From: Candidatus Pacearchaeota archaeon
GTDB taxonomy: Archaea; Nanobdellota; Nanobdellia; Pacearchaeales; GW2011-AR1
Direction: 5' to 3'
Length of the DNA: 46,818 nucleotides
NCBI GenBank assembly: GCA_016186425.1
Contig: JACPLR010000026.1
Coordinates: 1-46,818 of the forward strand
Below, piece after piece: positions 1 through 8,486 of the stretch (its first letter is position 1; each line of letters starts with the position of its first letter). The position numbers and the translations under genes were made by a program. Below the pieces are notes generated by a model, which made no database searches, had not been told where the DNA came from, and worked only from the letters and a program-made list of their open reading frames with translations.

Positions 1-445
1 TTATCTCTTCTTTGTTTAAAATCATTTTTGTCGGTGTTGCTTTTCCAATGCTTCTTACTGAGATTAATTTTCCAGGACCCGGGCATTCAACACTTATGAC
101 TCCCTGATTTACAATAATTGGAGTTATTTTTCCAAGTTCTAATCCCTGATAATTAGAAAATCGATTAGCATTTTTTGGAATTAAACTTGGAGAAGGGACT
201 TGAATAGGTTTTATAGTTTGTCTTGGAGGGAGTGGCATTAATGGAAGAGTTTTCTGCTTTTCCTGAATTTCTTCATTAATAATTGAAGGCTCTAATTGAG
301 ATTCTTTATTAAGATCTTCCCCTAAAATTAACTCTTCATGCTTTTCTTGCTCTTCTTTTTCCAGTTTTTTTAAGAATTCTTTTGGAGTTGAGTTAATTAT
401 AAGCTCTTTTGTAAATTCCTGCAGAAATAATATATTATGTGGCAT
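1..445 (-). CDS. hypothetical protein, C-terminally truncated by window edge
   Basis: An open frame starts at the ATG complementary to 443-445 and runs off the left edge without a stop (148 codons visible). The protein begins MPHNILFLQEFTKEL. Residues about 20-70 are rich in Glu/Lys and probably disordered, then a proline-rich linker leads into a compact stretch near residues 105-148 (GKITPIIVNQG, VECPGPGKLISVRS). That last part has the alternating hydrophobic pattern of a small beta domain. I do not recognise the family. It could be a surface- or secretion-associated DPANN protein, but nothing in the sequence shows a signal peptide. It is on the same strand as the next gene, 240 bp away. Confidence 0.6.
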   Translation of the reverse strand, partial: MPHNILFLQEFTKELIINSTPKEFLKKLEKEEQEKHEELILGEDLNKESQLEPSIINEEIQEKQKTLPLMPLPPRQTIKPIQVPSPSLIPKNANRFSNYQGLELGKITPIIVNQGVISVECPGPGKLISVRSIGKATPTKMILNKEEI

Positions 446-686
446 TTTTTATTTTTATTTAAAAGATTATTTGCTTTTATGATATCTTGAATTAATTGCT
501 TAAATAATGTTTAATTTATTGTTAATCAACTCAACTCTATTATTAAGTAGCTTAGTAGATTCATTTTTTTATATCTTCAAAACTATTACATAATTTCCCA
601 TCTATCTTATTATTCAATTTTTTCTTTTATTTTTTTACCTTAAAGTAATATGCGCTTTAGCATTATCATATAATTTGTTTAAACTA

Positions 687-1130
687 TTAAAATCTTGGGA
701 GCTGTCTTGGGCGTTGCATTGAAGGTTGTGATGGATTATTTTGTTCTGGCTGTCGCATAATTGGTTGTGAAGATGAAGGATTCATTTTTTCCCTTGCTCT
801 TTCTTCCATCATTGTCAGCCCCTTTGCAATTAGTTTGTTTTGATCAAGAAGCTTATCCAGCTTATCAAGGAATTCTTTGTCTTCTTTTGTTATTTTTCCT
901 GCATTTTTTTCAGCAAATGACTTGGCTGAAATTTCAAATAAATTCAGAAGCTTTGAAATTTGATCGCTTAGAGAATCAAATTTAACACTTAGATTAGTCA
1001 TTACTCTCTGCAGTGCAACAAAATTATCAATTAATTGCTTGTTAATTTCTGTCTGAGAAAGGCTTTTTGATTTGTTTGATGAACTTAAACCTGATGATGT
1101 TAATGAAGATACCTTCTTTTTACTTGCCAT
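687..1130 (-). CDS. hypothetical coiled-coil protein (147 aa)
   Basis: The N-terminus is a Ser/Lys-rich low-complexity segment (about residues 1-28). It is followed by a long amphipathic helical region with heptad-like hydrophobics (about 28-112) and a Pro/Gln/Ser-rich tail from about 115 to the end. There is no transmembrane segment and no catalytic motif. The start at 1130 is supported by a TATA-like element 20-30 nt upstream, which would give a leaderless or nearly leaderless mRNA. No function is recognised; the architecture suggests an oligomerising scaffold protein. Confidence 0.6.
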   Translation of the reverse strand: MASKKKVSSLTSSGLSSSNKSKSLSQTEINKQLIDNFVALQRVMTNLSVKFDSLSDQISKLLNLFEISAKSFAEKNAGKITKEDKEFLDKLDKLLDQNKLIAKGLTMMEERAREKMNPSSSQPIMRQPEQNNPSQPSMQRPRQLPRF

Positions 1131-1149
1131 AATATATTATAATGGAGGG

Positions 1150-1188
1150 AATTTATAAATGTTTGTTCCACTTGAACATTTATAAATT
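1150..1188 (-). promoter_or_regulatory. palindromic promoter with two TATA boxes
   Basis: Two perfect 14-bp inverted arms, AATTTATAAATGTT at 1150-1163 and AACATTTATAAATT at 1175-1188, flank an 11-nt spacer. Each arm carries a TTTATAAA archaeal TATA box. The arm nearest the gene at 687-1130 lies 20-30 nt upstream of its ATG, the usual distance in this window for leaderless starts. The symmetry could support bidirectional initiation or binding of a dimeric repressor; the sequence alone does not separate these. Confidence 0.55.
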
Positions 1189-1261
1189 GAATAGAATATT
1201 GATCAATTAAAATTACATAATTTAACTGACAAAGCAGGCAAAGATATTGCAGTATTTTCAA

Positions 1262-1342
1262 AATAAAGACAACCAAGGTTTTCTTTATGAAACTTTCCTT
1301 TTAAGTGCCAAGGTTCTCTTTATGAACTCTCCTTTTAAGTGC
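1262..1342 (+). repeat. family A hairpin repeat, two tandem units
   Basis: This 318-bp spacer (1131-1448) holds no gene. From 1262 it contains the sequence TAAAGACAACC followed by two adjacent units of about 35 nt. Each unit has the pattern CCAAGGTT, TTTAT, GAAC/GAAAC, CCTTTTAAGTG. In each unit GTTC/GTTTC can pair with GAAC/GAAAC, and AAGG can pair with CCTT, giving a small hairpin. Copies recur at 2300, 11736, 23488, 28274 and 34970 and inside both tRNA introns. A family B-like arm precedes it near 1225-1262. Confidence 0.7.
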
Positions 1343-1448
1343 ATAATTATAATAATCTAATTATTTCCTTACTTATTCAAGATTAAATTTATTTAATAAT
1401 CTCTTCTTACATTTTCAAAAACTATATACTAACTGCGAAGCAGACTAT

Positions 1449-2261
1449 CTAAAGCCTTAGCTTCCCCTGTTGCCAGTCTCTAATAACATGCATTGCCAAT
1501 CTTGTTTCGTCAATTAAACCCTGTTTTTTAATAAATCCTCTTTTTTTGCAAATGGCTTCAATTATATCCTCTACCTCATTAGATTCAAGTTCTTCGATAT
1601 GGTATAATTTCTTTATTACTTGTTTATCATCAAATAATTCAAATATTTTCCATAAAACAATATCTAAATTATGAATTTTTTCAGGATTTTTTGATCCAAT
1701 CAATGCCAACCTTGCTTCATCCTCTTGCTTTAATGGAACAACTCCGGGAGAATCCACAATTTCTAAATTTGCAACTGATTTTATCCAGTGCTGGCCGTGT
1801 GTTGTGCCTGCTTTTGAAGAAACAGGGGCTTTTTTAGCCAGTGAAAGAGAGTTAATTAGGGAAGATTTTCCAGTGTTTGGATAACCTAAAACCCCTATCT
1901 TAAATCTCTCTTTATTTTTTCCATTTGCAATAAGCCATTCTCTTAATCTTTTTGTCCCTATTTTATCTTTGGTTGAAATAATAAAACACGGAAACTTATC
2001 TCTTAGTTTTTCATAGTTAATAGCTAATTGTTCCTTTGAAACTAAGTCAGCTTTATTTAGGATTAATATTAACTGCTTTCCAGATTCTTTAGTTAAAGAT
2101 TCAATTTCTTCATTTCTTGATAGCTCCGGCATTCTTGCATCAAGTATTTCAAGAATAATATCGCTGTTATAGATTATATCTTTTATAACATTCCAGTAGG
2201 GCTTCATATTTGTATCCCATGTTATTTTTGGCCTGTTTGCTTTGAATCTTCTTTGGATCAT
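1449..2261 (-). CDS. circularly permuted GTPase, YlqF/RbgA family
   Basis: GTP-binding protein of the ribosome-assembly class that in bacteria (RbgA) and eukaryotes (Lsg1/Nog2) acts on the large subunit. Motifs appear in permuted order: G4 (LNKADLV) first, then the G5-like IISTKD, then the P-loop GYPNTGKSS, then G3 DSPGV. About 270 residues with a short C-terminal helical tail is normal for the archaeal family. The open frame extends to an upstream TTG at 2279. I prefer the ATG at 2261 because a TATA box (GTTTATAAAAG, about 2288-2298) lies about 30 nt before it. It is divergent from the tgt gene. The large-subunit role is inferred from the family. Confidence 0.85.
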   Translation of the reverse strand: MIQRRFKANRPKITWDTNMKPYWNVIKDIIYNSDIILEILDARMPELSRNEEIESLTKESGKQLILILNKADLVSKEQLAINYEKLRDKFPCFIISTKDKIGTKRLREWLIANGKNKERFKIGVLGYPNTGKSSLINSLSLAKKAPVSSKAGTTHGQHWIKSVANLEIVDSPGVVPLKQEDEARLALIGSKNPEKIHNLDIVLWKIFELFDDKQVIKKLYHIEELESNEVEDIIEAICKKRGFIKKQGLIDETRLAMHVIRDWQQGKLRL

Positions 2262-2299
2262 AATGCTAGACAGATTCAAGGTAAATAAACTTTTATAAA

Positions 2300-2431
2300 C
2301 ATAAAAGACACCTGCGGTTTCTCTTATGACGCTTCCCTTTAATAGTTAAGGTTCTCTTTATGAACTTTCCTTTATAAAAACCTCCAGCGGGTTTCTATGC
2401 ATCCAGCAACCACTTATCAAACTTTCATTTT
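2300..2431 (+). repeat. family A composite repeat upstream of tgt
   Basis: Three variants of the family lie end to end in the divergent spacer. First is ATAAAAGACACC-TGC-GGTTT with CTTATGA; second is AAGGTTCTCTTTATGAAC; third is AAAACC-TCCAGC-GGGTTTC followed by ATGCATCCAGCAACC. The third variant can form either AAACC/GGTTT or GGTT/AACC hairpins, which are mutually exclusive. The array ends about 25 nt before the tgt TATA box, so it would lie outside the transcript. Confidence 0.65.
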
Positions 2432-2454
2432 GGTTATTGATTTAAATAAATAAA

Positions 2455-2465
2455 CTTTTATAAAC
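2455..2465 (+). promoter_or_regulatory. TATA box of the tgt gene
   Basis: CTTTTATAAAC lies about 25 nt upstream of the ATG at 2486, so transcription probably starts at or within a few nt of the start codon. There is no purine-rich ribosome binding site between them, consistent with a leaderless archaeal mRNA. Confidence 0.6.
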
Positions 2466-2485
2466 GTGAGTTTAAGATTATATTC

Positions 2486-3595
2486 ATGAATAAATTAAAG
2501 GATTTGCAATTTTTAGAAGTTAAAAACAAAAAAATGCAGCTGCCTGCATTTCTTCCAGATGCAACACTTGGTTTTGTAAGAGGAGTTAGCAGTAACGACT
2601 TGCTTAAATGTGGGATAGAAGGAGTTGTTGTAAATATTTATCATTTGCTTCATGGAGAGCTGATTAATAAGATAAAAGAAAAAAAAGGAATAGGAAATTA
2701 TATGAAGTTTCCAGGAATTATTATAAGTGATTCAGGAGGATTTCAAGTAATGTCTTTAATACATGATAATCCACAAAATGGAAAAATAAATGATGATGGA
2801 GCAACTTTTCTTTATAATAACAAGAAAACACATTTAACTCCTGAAAAATCTGTTGAGCTTCAGCTAAGTATTGGAAGTGATGTAGTAATGTGCTTAGATG
2901 ATTGCACTTATCCTGATTCTTCTCTTGAAGAACAGAATATTTCTGTTAAGAGAACAGTTGAGTGGGCAGGAAGATGCAAAAAAGAATTTTTAAAACTAAC
3001 TAAAGATATGAAAGCAAATGAAAAACCCTTATTATTTGGAATTATACAAGGCGGAAATAATCTTGATTTGAGAAAAAAATGTGCTGATGCCTTAAAGGAA
3101 ATAGAATTTGATGGGTATGCTTTCGGTGGCTGGCCTGTTAGCCAGGAAGGAAATTTTCTAAATGATATTTTAAAATATGTTGCTGAATTAATGCCAGAGA
3201 ATAAACCTAGGTATGCAATGGGTGTTGGCAGGCCCGAGGATATTGTTGCCTGTGTTGGTTTTGGGTATGATATGTTTGATTGTGTTATTCCGACAAGAGA
3301 GGCAAGGAATAATCGGCTTTATAGTTTTAAAAGTAATTTTTTTGGATTTGGATTAAGAAAATTAAAGAATAATAAGAAATTTTATGAATATATTAGAATA
3401 AGAAATTTAAAATATAAAACAGACAAAAAGCCAATTTCAAAAAATTGTGATTGTTTTGCCTGCAGTAATCGCAATTTTACAAGAGAGCAGATATATAAGA
3501 TGTTCAAAGAAAGAGATAAAGAAGCAATAAGGCTTGCAACAATCCATAATTTAAGGTTTTACACAAAATTAATGGAGAGGCTGAGAAACCAATAA
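2486..3595 (+). CDS. tgt: queuine-type tRNA-guanine transglycosylase
   Basis: This enzyme exchanges guanine in tRNA for a 7-deazaguanine. It is a TIM barrel with the substrate-binding ISDSGGFQVMS near residues 83-93, GIIQGG near 191-196 and the catalytic DCVIPTREARN near 265-275. A C-terminal zinc site (CDCFACSN, closing with TIHNLRFY) follows. At 369 aa and with this spacing it matches bacterial/eukaryotic queuosine TGT. The archaeosine enzyme ArcTGT would carry extra C-terminal domains including PUA, which are absent. It therefore probably modifies anticodon position 34 rather than D-loop position 15. The substrate is inferred. No queuosine biosynthesis gene is in the window, so salvage is possible. 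Confidence 0.88.
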   Translation: MNKLKDLQFLEVKNKKMQLPAFLPDATLGFVRGVSSNDLLKCGIEGVVVNIYHLLHGELINKIKEKKGIGNYMKFPGIIISDSGGFQVMSLIHDNPQNGKINDDGATFLYNNKKTHLTPEKSVELQLSIGSDVVMCLDDCTYPDSSLEEQNISVKRTVEWAGRCKKEFLKLTKDMKANEKPLLFGIIQGGNNLDLRKKCADALKEIEFDGYAFGGWPVSQEGNFLNDILKYVAELMPENKPRYAMGVGRPEDIVACVGFGYDMFDCVIPTREARNNRLYSFKSNFFGFGLRKLKNNKKFYEYIRIRNLKYKTDKKPISKNCDCFACSNRNFTREQIYKMFKERDKEAIRLATIHNLRFYTKLMERLRNQ

Positions 3596-3625
3596 GCATA
3601 AATATTCCCAGGTATTCTATTTTTA

Positions 3626-4234
3626 ATGGTAAAAAGTAAAAAAGACGTGAGCAAAAATAAGGAAAAGATTAAAGTTGTAAAAGAAATAAAAAGCAATATT
3701 AAAGAAGTTGAAAAGAAAAAAAATAATAATTTAGAAGATGATATTGATGAAGAGGACCTGGATTTAGAAAAATTTGAAGAATTTATTATGCAAGAAACTC
3801 CTCTTGTTTCCAGTTCTGCTATAGTTAGAAATTTGCCAAGCAACCAGCCTGTTGAGGTTTTGGAAAGGGATGTTGGAACGGGTTTTATTGAGAGAAATGG
3901 AGAAGATAATGAAGATAATTTTAAGTATGCAAATGTTTCTTCTCAATATGCTTCTGGAAGAAATAATGAAAGCGGAACTAATAATATTAATGGTGGTTAC
4001 AGGACAATTGCTGATGAAGGGACAATACCTGTTGTAGACCAGTGGGATTCTTCAAGAGGAGAAAGCCTTCGTAGAAGGGGTATTGGTTTTTCCAATCCGG
4101 ATTTTGAAAAAATGCAGAATTATGTTCCTGCAGAAGAGCAAGACGCTACAAAATATCAATCAAATGTTAATGTATCTAATGCTGATGAAGAAAGAGAAAA
4201 ATTGCCTGGGGAGAGAAGGAGAAAAACGTTTTAG
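3626..4234 (+). CDS. hypothetical acidic, largely disordered protein
   Basis: 202 aa: a Lys-rich N-terminus (about 1-35), a strongly acidic patch (DDIDEEDLDLEKFEEF, about 39-54), then a Ser/Asn/Gly-rich segment with few large hydrophobics and a basic C-terminus (GERRRKTF). No membrane segment or catalytic motif is visible. It starts 30 bp after tgt and precedes the TIM-barrel gene by about 50 bp, so these may be co-transcribed. I do not recognise it. Confidence 0.6.
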   Translation: MVKSKKDVSKNKEKIKVVKEIKSNIKEVEKKKNNNLEDDIDEEDLDLEKFEEFIMQETPLVSSSAIVRNLPSNQPVEVLERDVGTGFIERNGEDNEDNFKYANVSSQYASGRNNESGTNNINGGYRTIADEGTIPVVDQWDSSRGESLRRRGIGFSNPDFEKMQNYVPAEEQDATKYQSNVNVSNADEEREKLPGERRRKTF

Positions 4235-4286
4235 ATAGTTTTAAATATATTTTAATATTCTTTATAAGATAATTAATGAGGTTAAT

Positions 4287-6107
4287 ATGGCGGATTATAA
4301 TAATATTTTTTATGGCGGAACAAAATATGCTTTAGATAGTGGAGAGGATCCGCTTGATTATTCTACCAGAATTTCTGCATCTAATCTCGGCCTTGCAGTA
4401 GATCCTAGAAGTGCCAATCAGCTTCAGGAAGTTTCTAATAAACTGAATATTGGGCATAGCCAGGTTGAAGTTCAGGGAACATTTCCTAATATTCTTGAAG
4501 CAATACCAAAACAGCATTTGAAAGAAATAAATAGGATAAGTAAATTAACAGGAAGCAAGTTAAGTTTCCATGGACCTATGGTTGAACCGTCTGGATTTAA
4601 TCAGCAGGGAGGGAGATGGGATGAAGCAAACAGGCAACAGGTTGAAAGACAGTTGTCTAATGCTATTGAAGCCGGGCATGAATTAGATCCTAAAGGAAAT
4701 ATTGTTATTACACTTCATTCAAGCGCACAGCTTCCGGAATTATTATCAAGAGAAAAAGTTGGGAAAGAAGAAAAGATAAGGGCTATGTATGTTATTGATC
4801 CTTATACAGGAAACGTTCAAATGCTTAAGGAAAGTGAGAAATTTTTTCCAGAAAGTGTTGAAGCTGCTCCTTACAAATTTGAGCCAATTAAAGAAATCAA
4901 AAAAATAAATGAAGAAAAATGGGACGATACTTTAAATCATTTCGTTTATTATGCAGATGTTGCTGAATCAAGAGGAATGCGAGAATTGGAATCAAATCAG
5001 CATCTAAAAGAAATACAGGAAGCTATTAATTCAGGAAAAACTAATTATGAAGATGTAATAAAAAGTGAGCCAATGCTTCAAGAATATGGTGAGTTTCTTG
5101 ATCCTAAAAGCAGTTCTAATCAAAGGCGAGAAATATTTTTAAGAAATTCTTATAATGATTTGAGAAATCTTTTTGACATGGCTTATAGAAGTGCTAGAGA
5201 TACTAATAATAAAGAGGATTTAGCAAAATTAAATGAATTTAGGGAAGAAATTAGAAAAGTTTATCCAAAATTGGAAAAAAATGATTCTTCTGCAATGGGG
5301 CATGCAATATCAGAAGGTGTCGGAGTTCTCAAATCGCTAAGCGAAAAACCAAGAATTTTCAGGCCTTTTAATGATTTTGCAATTGAAAAATCTGCAGAAA
5401 CTTTTGCAAATGTAGCCTTGCATTCTTATAATAAATTCAAAGATACAGCTCCTATAATAAGCATTGAAAACCCGCCTGCTGGCGGCGGAATAAGCAGAGC
5501 AGAAGATATGAAGAAGCTTATTGATGAAGCAAGAAATAAGTTTATCAAAGGTTTATCTGAAAAAGGTATTTCTAAAGACGAAGCAGGAAAAATTGCTGAA
5601 AAAATGATTGGGGCAACCTGGGATGTCGGGCATATTAATATGCTTAGAAAATACGGATATGAAAAAGAGGATTTAATCAAGCAAGCTGAAATAATTGCAC
5701 CTTATCTAAAACATGTTCATCTTTCTGATAATTTTGGTTATGAACATACAGAATTGCCAATGGGTATGGGAAATGTTCCATTAAAGGAAGAATTTGAAAA
5801 ATTTGGAAAGAAATTAAATGAAGTTCAGAAAGTTGTTGAAACAGGCGATTGGTGGCAGCATTTCAAAACACCTCCTGCACTATATACATTAAGCGCTTTC
5901 GGCTCTCCTGTTTATTCAATGAAAATGGGCCCTTACTGGAATCAGGCTTCTTTCAGCCAGGGAAATTATTTTGCAGGCTACGGGACAATGCTTCCTGACC
6001 AGCATTTCCAGACTTATGGCGGAGGATTTTCTGGATTGCCGACAGAACTTGGAGGGCAGGTACAAACAAGAGGTACAAGGGCAACCGGCGGAACTCCGAT
6101 GGCTTGA
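4287..6107 (+). CDS. xylose-isomerase-like TIM-barrel protein (606 aa)
   Basis: Related to the AP endonuclease 2 / sugar-phosphate isomerase superfamily. Likely metal-binding strands are LSFHGPMVE, NIVITLHSS, PIISIENPPAGGG, TWDVGHINM and LKHVHLSDNFG. These supply the His, Glu, Asp and His ligands expected of a trinuclear metal centre. At 606 aa it is about twice the usual length: a helical insertion of about 200 residues (about 185-375) separates the first and second halves. A Gly/aromatic-rich tail (about 525-606) resembles nothing I know. An ATG preceded by GAGG supports the start. Whether it acts on DNA or a sugar cannot be told from sequence. Confidence 0.7.
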   Translation: MADYNNIFYGGTKYALDSGEDPLDYSTRISASNLGLAVDPRSANQLQEVSNKLNIGHSQVEVQGTFPNILEAIPKQHLKEINRISKLTGSKLSFHGPMVEPSGFNQQGGRWDEANRQQVERQLSNAIEAGHELDPKGNIVITLHSSAQLPELLSREKVGKEEKIRAMYVIDPYTGNVQMLKESEKFFPESVEAAPYKFEPIKEIKKINEEKWDDTLNHFVYYADVAESRGMRELESNQHLKEIQEAINSGKTNYEDVIKSEPMLQEYGEFLDPKSSSNQRREIFLRNSYNDLRNLFDMAYRSARDTNNKEDLAKLNEFREEIRKVYPKLEKNDSSAMGHAISEGVGVLKSLSEKPRIFRPFNDFAIEKSAETFANVALHSYNKFKDTAPIISIENPPAGGGISRAEDMKKLIDEARNKFIKGLSEKGISKDEAGKIAEKMIGATWDVGHINMLRKYGYEKEDLIKQAEIIAPYLKHVHLSDNFGYEHTELPMGMGNVPLKEEFEKFGKKLNEVQKVVETGDWWQHFKTPPALYTLSAFGSPVYSMKMGPYWNQASFSQGNYFAGYGTMLPDQHFQTYGGGFSGLPTELGGQVQTRGTRATGGTPMA

Positions 6108-6415
6108 CTAGAATAAAAAATGACTATTTATCTATTAAATTATTTATAAACTTTAATTATAAATCATATTAAATTTTTTTTAAATAAAAAATTTAGTCCC
6201 GTATTGATTTCAGAATTTTGACAACATACTCCAATTTACCCGATTCATTATACTTAGCTACTTTAATTTGATATTTATATTAATTATAAAAGTTTAATCT
6301 TGTGATTTGATGGCTGTTTAATTTATATTAAGTGGTTTTATGCTTAATTGGTTTTTCATTTTAAGTAACATTTAAAAAGAATTTTTACTTAATTAAAAGA
6401 GTAAAAAAGAGCAAT
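6108..6415. other. gene-free AT-rich spacer (308 bp)
   Basis: No open frame, tRNA or recognisable repeat is seen. The AT-rich run AACATTTAAAAAG about 40 nt before the downstream ATG could be the promoter of the nucleotidyltransferase gene. Confidence 0.4.
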
Positions 6416-7249
6416 ATGGCAGGCAAGACTAAATCTGGAAAAACTAAGCAGGCAAAGAAATATCCAACTCTTGATTTGAAAACAGAGAGGGATATTGCAA
6501 TGGATTTTGCAGCAAAATCTTATCAGAAGTTTGATAAAATAGTTAAAAGTGTTATTCTTTTCGGCTCTTCAACTAAAAATACTGCAACTTCAACTTCTGA
6601 TGTTGACATAATCGTTGTAATTGATGATGCTTCAATTAAATGGGATCAGGAATTAATTGCATGGTATAGGGAAGAACTTGGAAAGTTAATTGCTGCAAAT
6701 CCGTATAAAAAAGATTTGCATATAACAACAATAAGATTAACAACCTGGTGGAATGACATGATAAAAGGAGATCCTGTTATTATTAATGTTTTGAAATACG
6801 GAGAAACCCTAATTGATGTCGGAGGATTTTTTGCTCCGCTGAAAATTTTATTGGAGCGAGGAAGAATCAAGCCAACTCATGAAGCTATTTACACTGCTTT
6901 GCAGAGAGCTCCAGAACATTATAGAAGAAGCAAGATTGCAGAGCTGGGAACAATTGAAGGATTGTATTGGACAATGGTTGATTCTTCACAGGCTGCTTTA
7001 ATGGCAAATAATATCATGCCTCCCTCTCCAGAGCATATTCCGATATTGTTGAAAGAAACTTTCGTCGACAATAAAAAGCTTAAAATGGATTATGTTCTTT
7101 GGTATAGAGACCTTTATGTATTTCACAGGAAAATAGTTCATGGAGAGGTCAGAGATGTTAAAGGAGCTGAGATAGACGAATGGCAGAAAAAAACTGATGA
7201 ATTTTTAAAAGAAATGATACGCCTTGTTAAAGAAAGCCTGCCTGCTTAA
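6416..7249 (+). CDS. nucleotidyltransferase with HEPN-like C-terminal half
   Basis: The N-terminal half has the polymerase-beta nucleotidyltransferase signature: LFGSS near residues 48-52, then TSTSDVDIIVVID near 59-71 with two of the catalytic aspartates. The C-terminal half is all-helical and contains RDLYVFH (R-x5-H), which resembles the HEPN active-site motif. That makes an MNT-HEPN fusion plausible. The 603-aa protein at 13862-15673 has the same two-part layout with extra domains. Substrate unknown. The gene is convergent with the next one and the two stop codons overlap. Confidence 0.75.
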   Translation: MAGKTKSGKTKQAKKYPTLDLKTERDIAMDFAAKSYQKFDKIVKSVILFGSSTKNTATSTSDVDIIVVIDDASIKWDQELIAWYREELGKLIAANPYKKDLHITTIRLTTWWNDMIKGDPVIINVLKYGETLIDVGGFFAPLKILLERGRIKPTHEAIYTALQRAPEHYRRSKIAELGTIEGLYWTMVDSSQAALMANNIMPPSPEHIPILLKETFVDNKKLKMDYVLWYRDLYVFHRKIVHGEVRDVKGAEIDEWQKKTDEFLKEMIRLVKESLPA

Positions 7250-8088
7250 GCTGCTTTTAATCCTTCTTCATATTCCTTTTTAGTCTTTTTATCAGCTTTT
7301 GCCCTGGCTTTTTCTGCTGAATAAACACTATAAATTATGCCTAAACTTTCGTAAACATCCTGTTTATCTTTAGAACCTTCTACACAAAATGTTAAATATT
7401 CCTCCAATTTCTTAGGGTTTAAAAGTTTGTTGACTTTTTCTGTGTCTTCATCGTGCATTGCCTGAATTAATTCTGCTGGTTTTTTAGTAAAGTTTGCAAG
7501 GAATATTTGCTGTTCTATTCCAGCGCGCCTTTCAATATATTTTAATGCTGGAGAAGGATATTTATTAAATATTTCTTTTAAAACAGGATTCTGGATTTGT
7601 GCTATGTAAGCGTTTACATCTTTTTTTTCAAGCATATCTTTCCATTTTTTGGTTGATTCATGGGCTTTTTTTATTTCTGCATAAGTATCTTCAATATTCT
7701 CAGGAGCATTTAACTGATATATTAATCCAAGCCTTTTATTTCCATCATCTAAGTCTGCTATAACTTCTCTATATTCTGGTTCTACATTGCTAACAAGATC
7801 ATTTTTTGCTTTTTGATATGCTTTTCCTAGATATTTTGTTATAATTGGAGTTACTATTTCTGGAGGCATTTCTCTAAGAACTTCTAAATTTGCATGTTCG
7901 GGATCAACATCTCCTGCAAGAGTTATAACTGCCTGCATTATTCTAGGATCATATACTCCACTATCAGATGGGCCTTTTCCTGCCCTAATTCTTTCTTCAA
8001 TTGATTTTAAATTTCCAGCTAGGCCTCCTAATTGCGCTATATGATCGCTTTTCTTTACTTCCCCCATTACAATATCGTCAAGTGGCAT
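7246..8088 (-). CDS. hypothetical helical protein (280 aa)
   Basis: Entirely alpha-helical by composition, with no signal peptide, membrane segment or catalytic motif that I can recognise. Its C-terminus is highly charged (KARAKADKKTKKEYEEGLKAA). It meets the nucleotidyltransferase gene tail to tail: a single CTTAAG palindrome supplies the TAA of both frames. Family unknown. Confidence 0.65.
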   Translation of the reverse strand: MPLDDIVMGEVKKSDHIAQLGGLAGNLKSIEERIRAGKGPSDSGVYDPRIMQAVITLAGDVDPEHANLEVLREMPPEIVTPIITKYLGKAYQKAKNDLVSNVEPEYREVIADLDDGNKRLGLIYQLNAPENIEDTYAEIKKAHESTKKWKDMLEKKDVNAYIAQIQNPVLKEIFNKYPSPALKYIERRAGIEQQIFLANFTKKPAELIQAMHDEDTEKVNKLLNPKKLEEYLTFCVEGSKDKQDVYESLGIIYSVYSAEKARAKADKKTKKEYEEGLKAA

Positions 8089-8225
8089 TTTTTGATTTAT
8101 CTCTTAATTATTTATACTTTTTAGAGAAATATTAAGTATTTAAATCTTTCGGTCTGTGTTACCTAGCTAGTAGTAACAATATAGAAAGGTTTAAAAATGG
8201 GGAACTTAAAAAAGATCATTGATTT

Positions 8226-8282
8226 ACTGATAAATTAGGCAAAAATATAGTATGTTTTCAGAACAATATTTGAAAATGTAAA
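8226..8282 (+). repeat. family B palindromic repeat (left arm and centre)
   Basis: The spacer 8089-8486 carries no gene. It contains ACTGATAAATTAGGC, TATAGTATG, TTTCAGAACAAT and TTTGAAAATG, matching the left arm and centre of a repeat also seen at 12245, 26119 and 30880. A second left-arm fragment (AAAATCAGGTAAAATTATTG) lies at about 8360-8380. Confidence 0.5.
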
Positions 8283-8486
8283 GAACTGTTAATTAAGTGT
8301 CATGGGTGGATTGATTAATAAATTAAATTGAACTTAGTAATCTCAATCACTTTAACATTAAAATCAGGTAAAATTATTGTGTGTTTAGCTAAATATTATT
8401 TAGAAAGATTTTCATGATCTTTAAGTTGGATATACTAAGATTTATAATTTAAGCGATTTTAATTAAAAAACAAAAAAAGAAATAGT

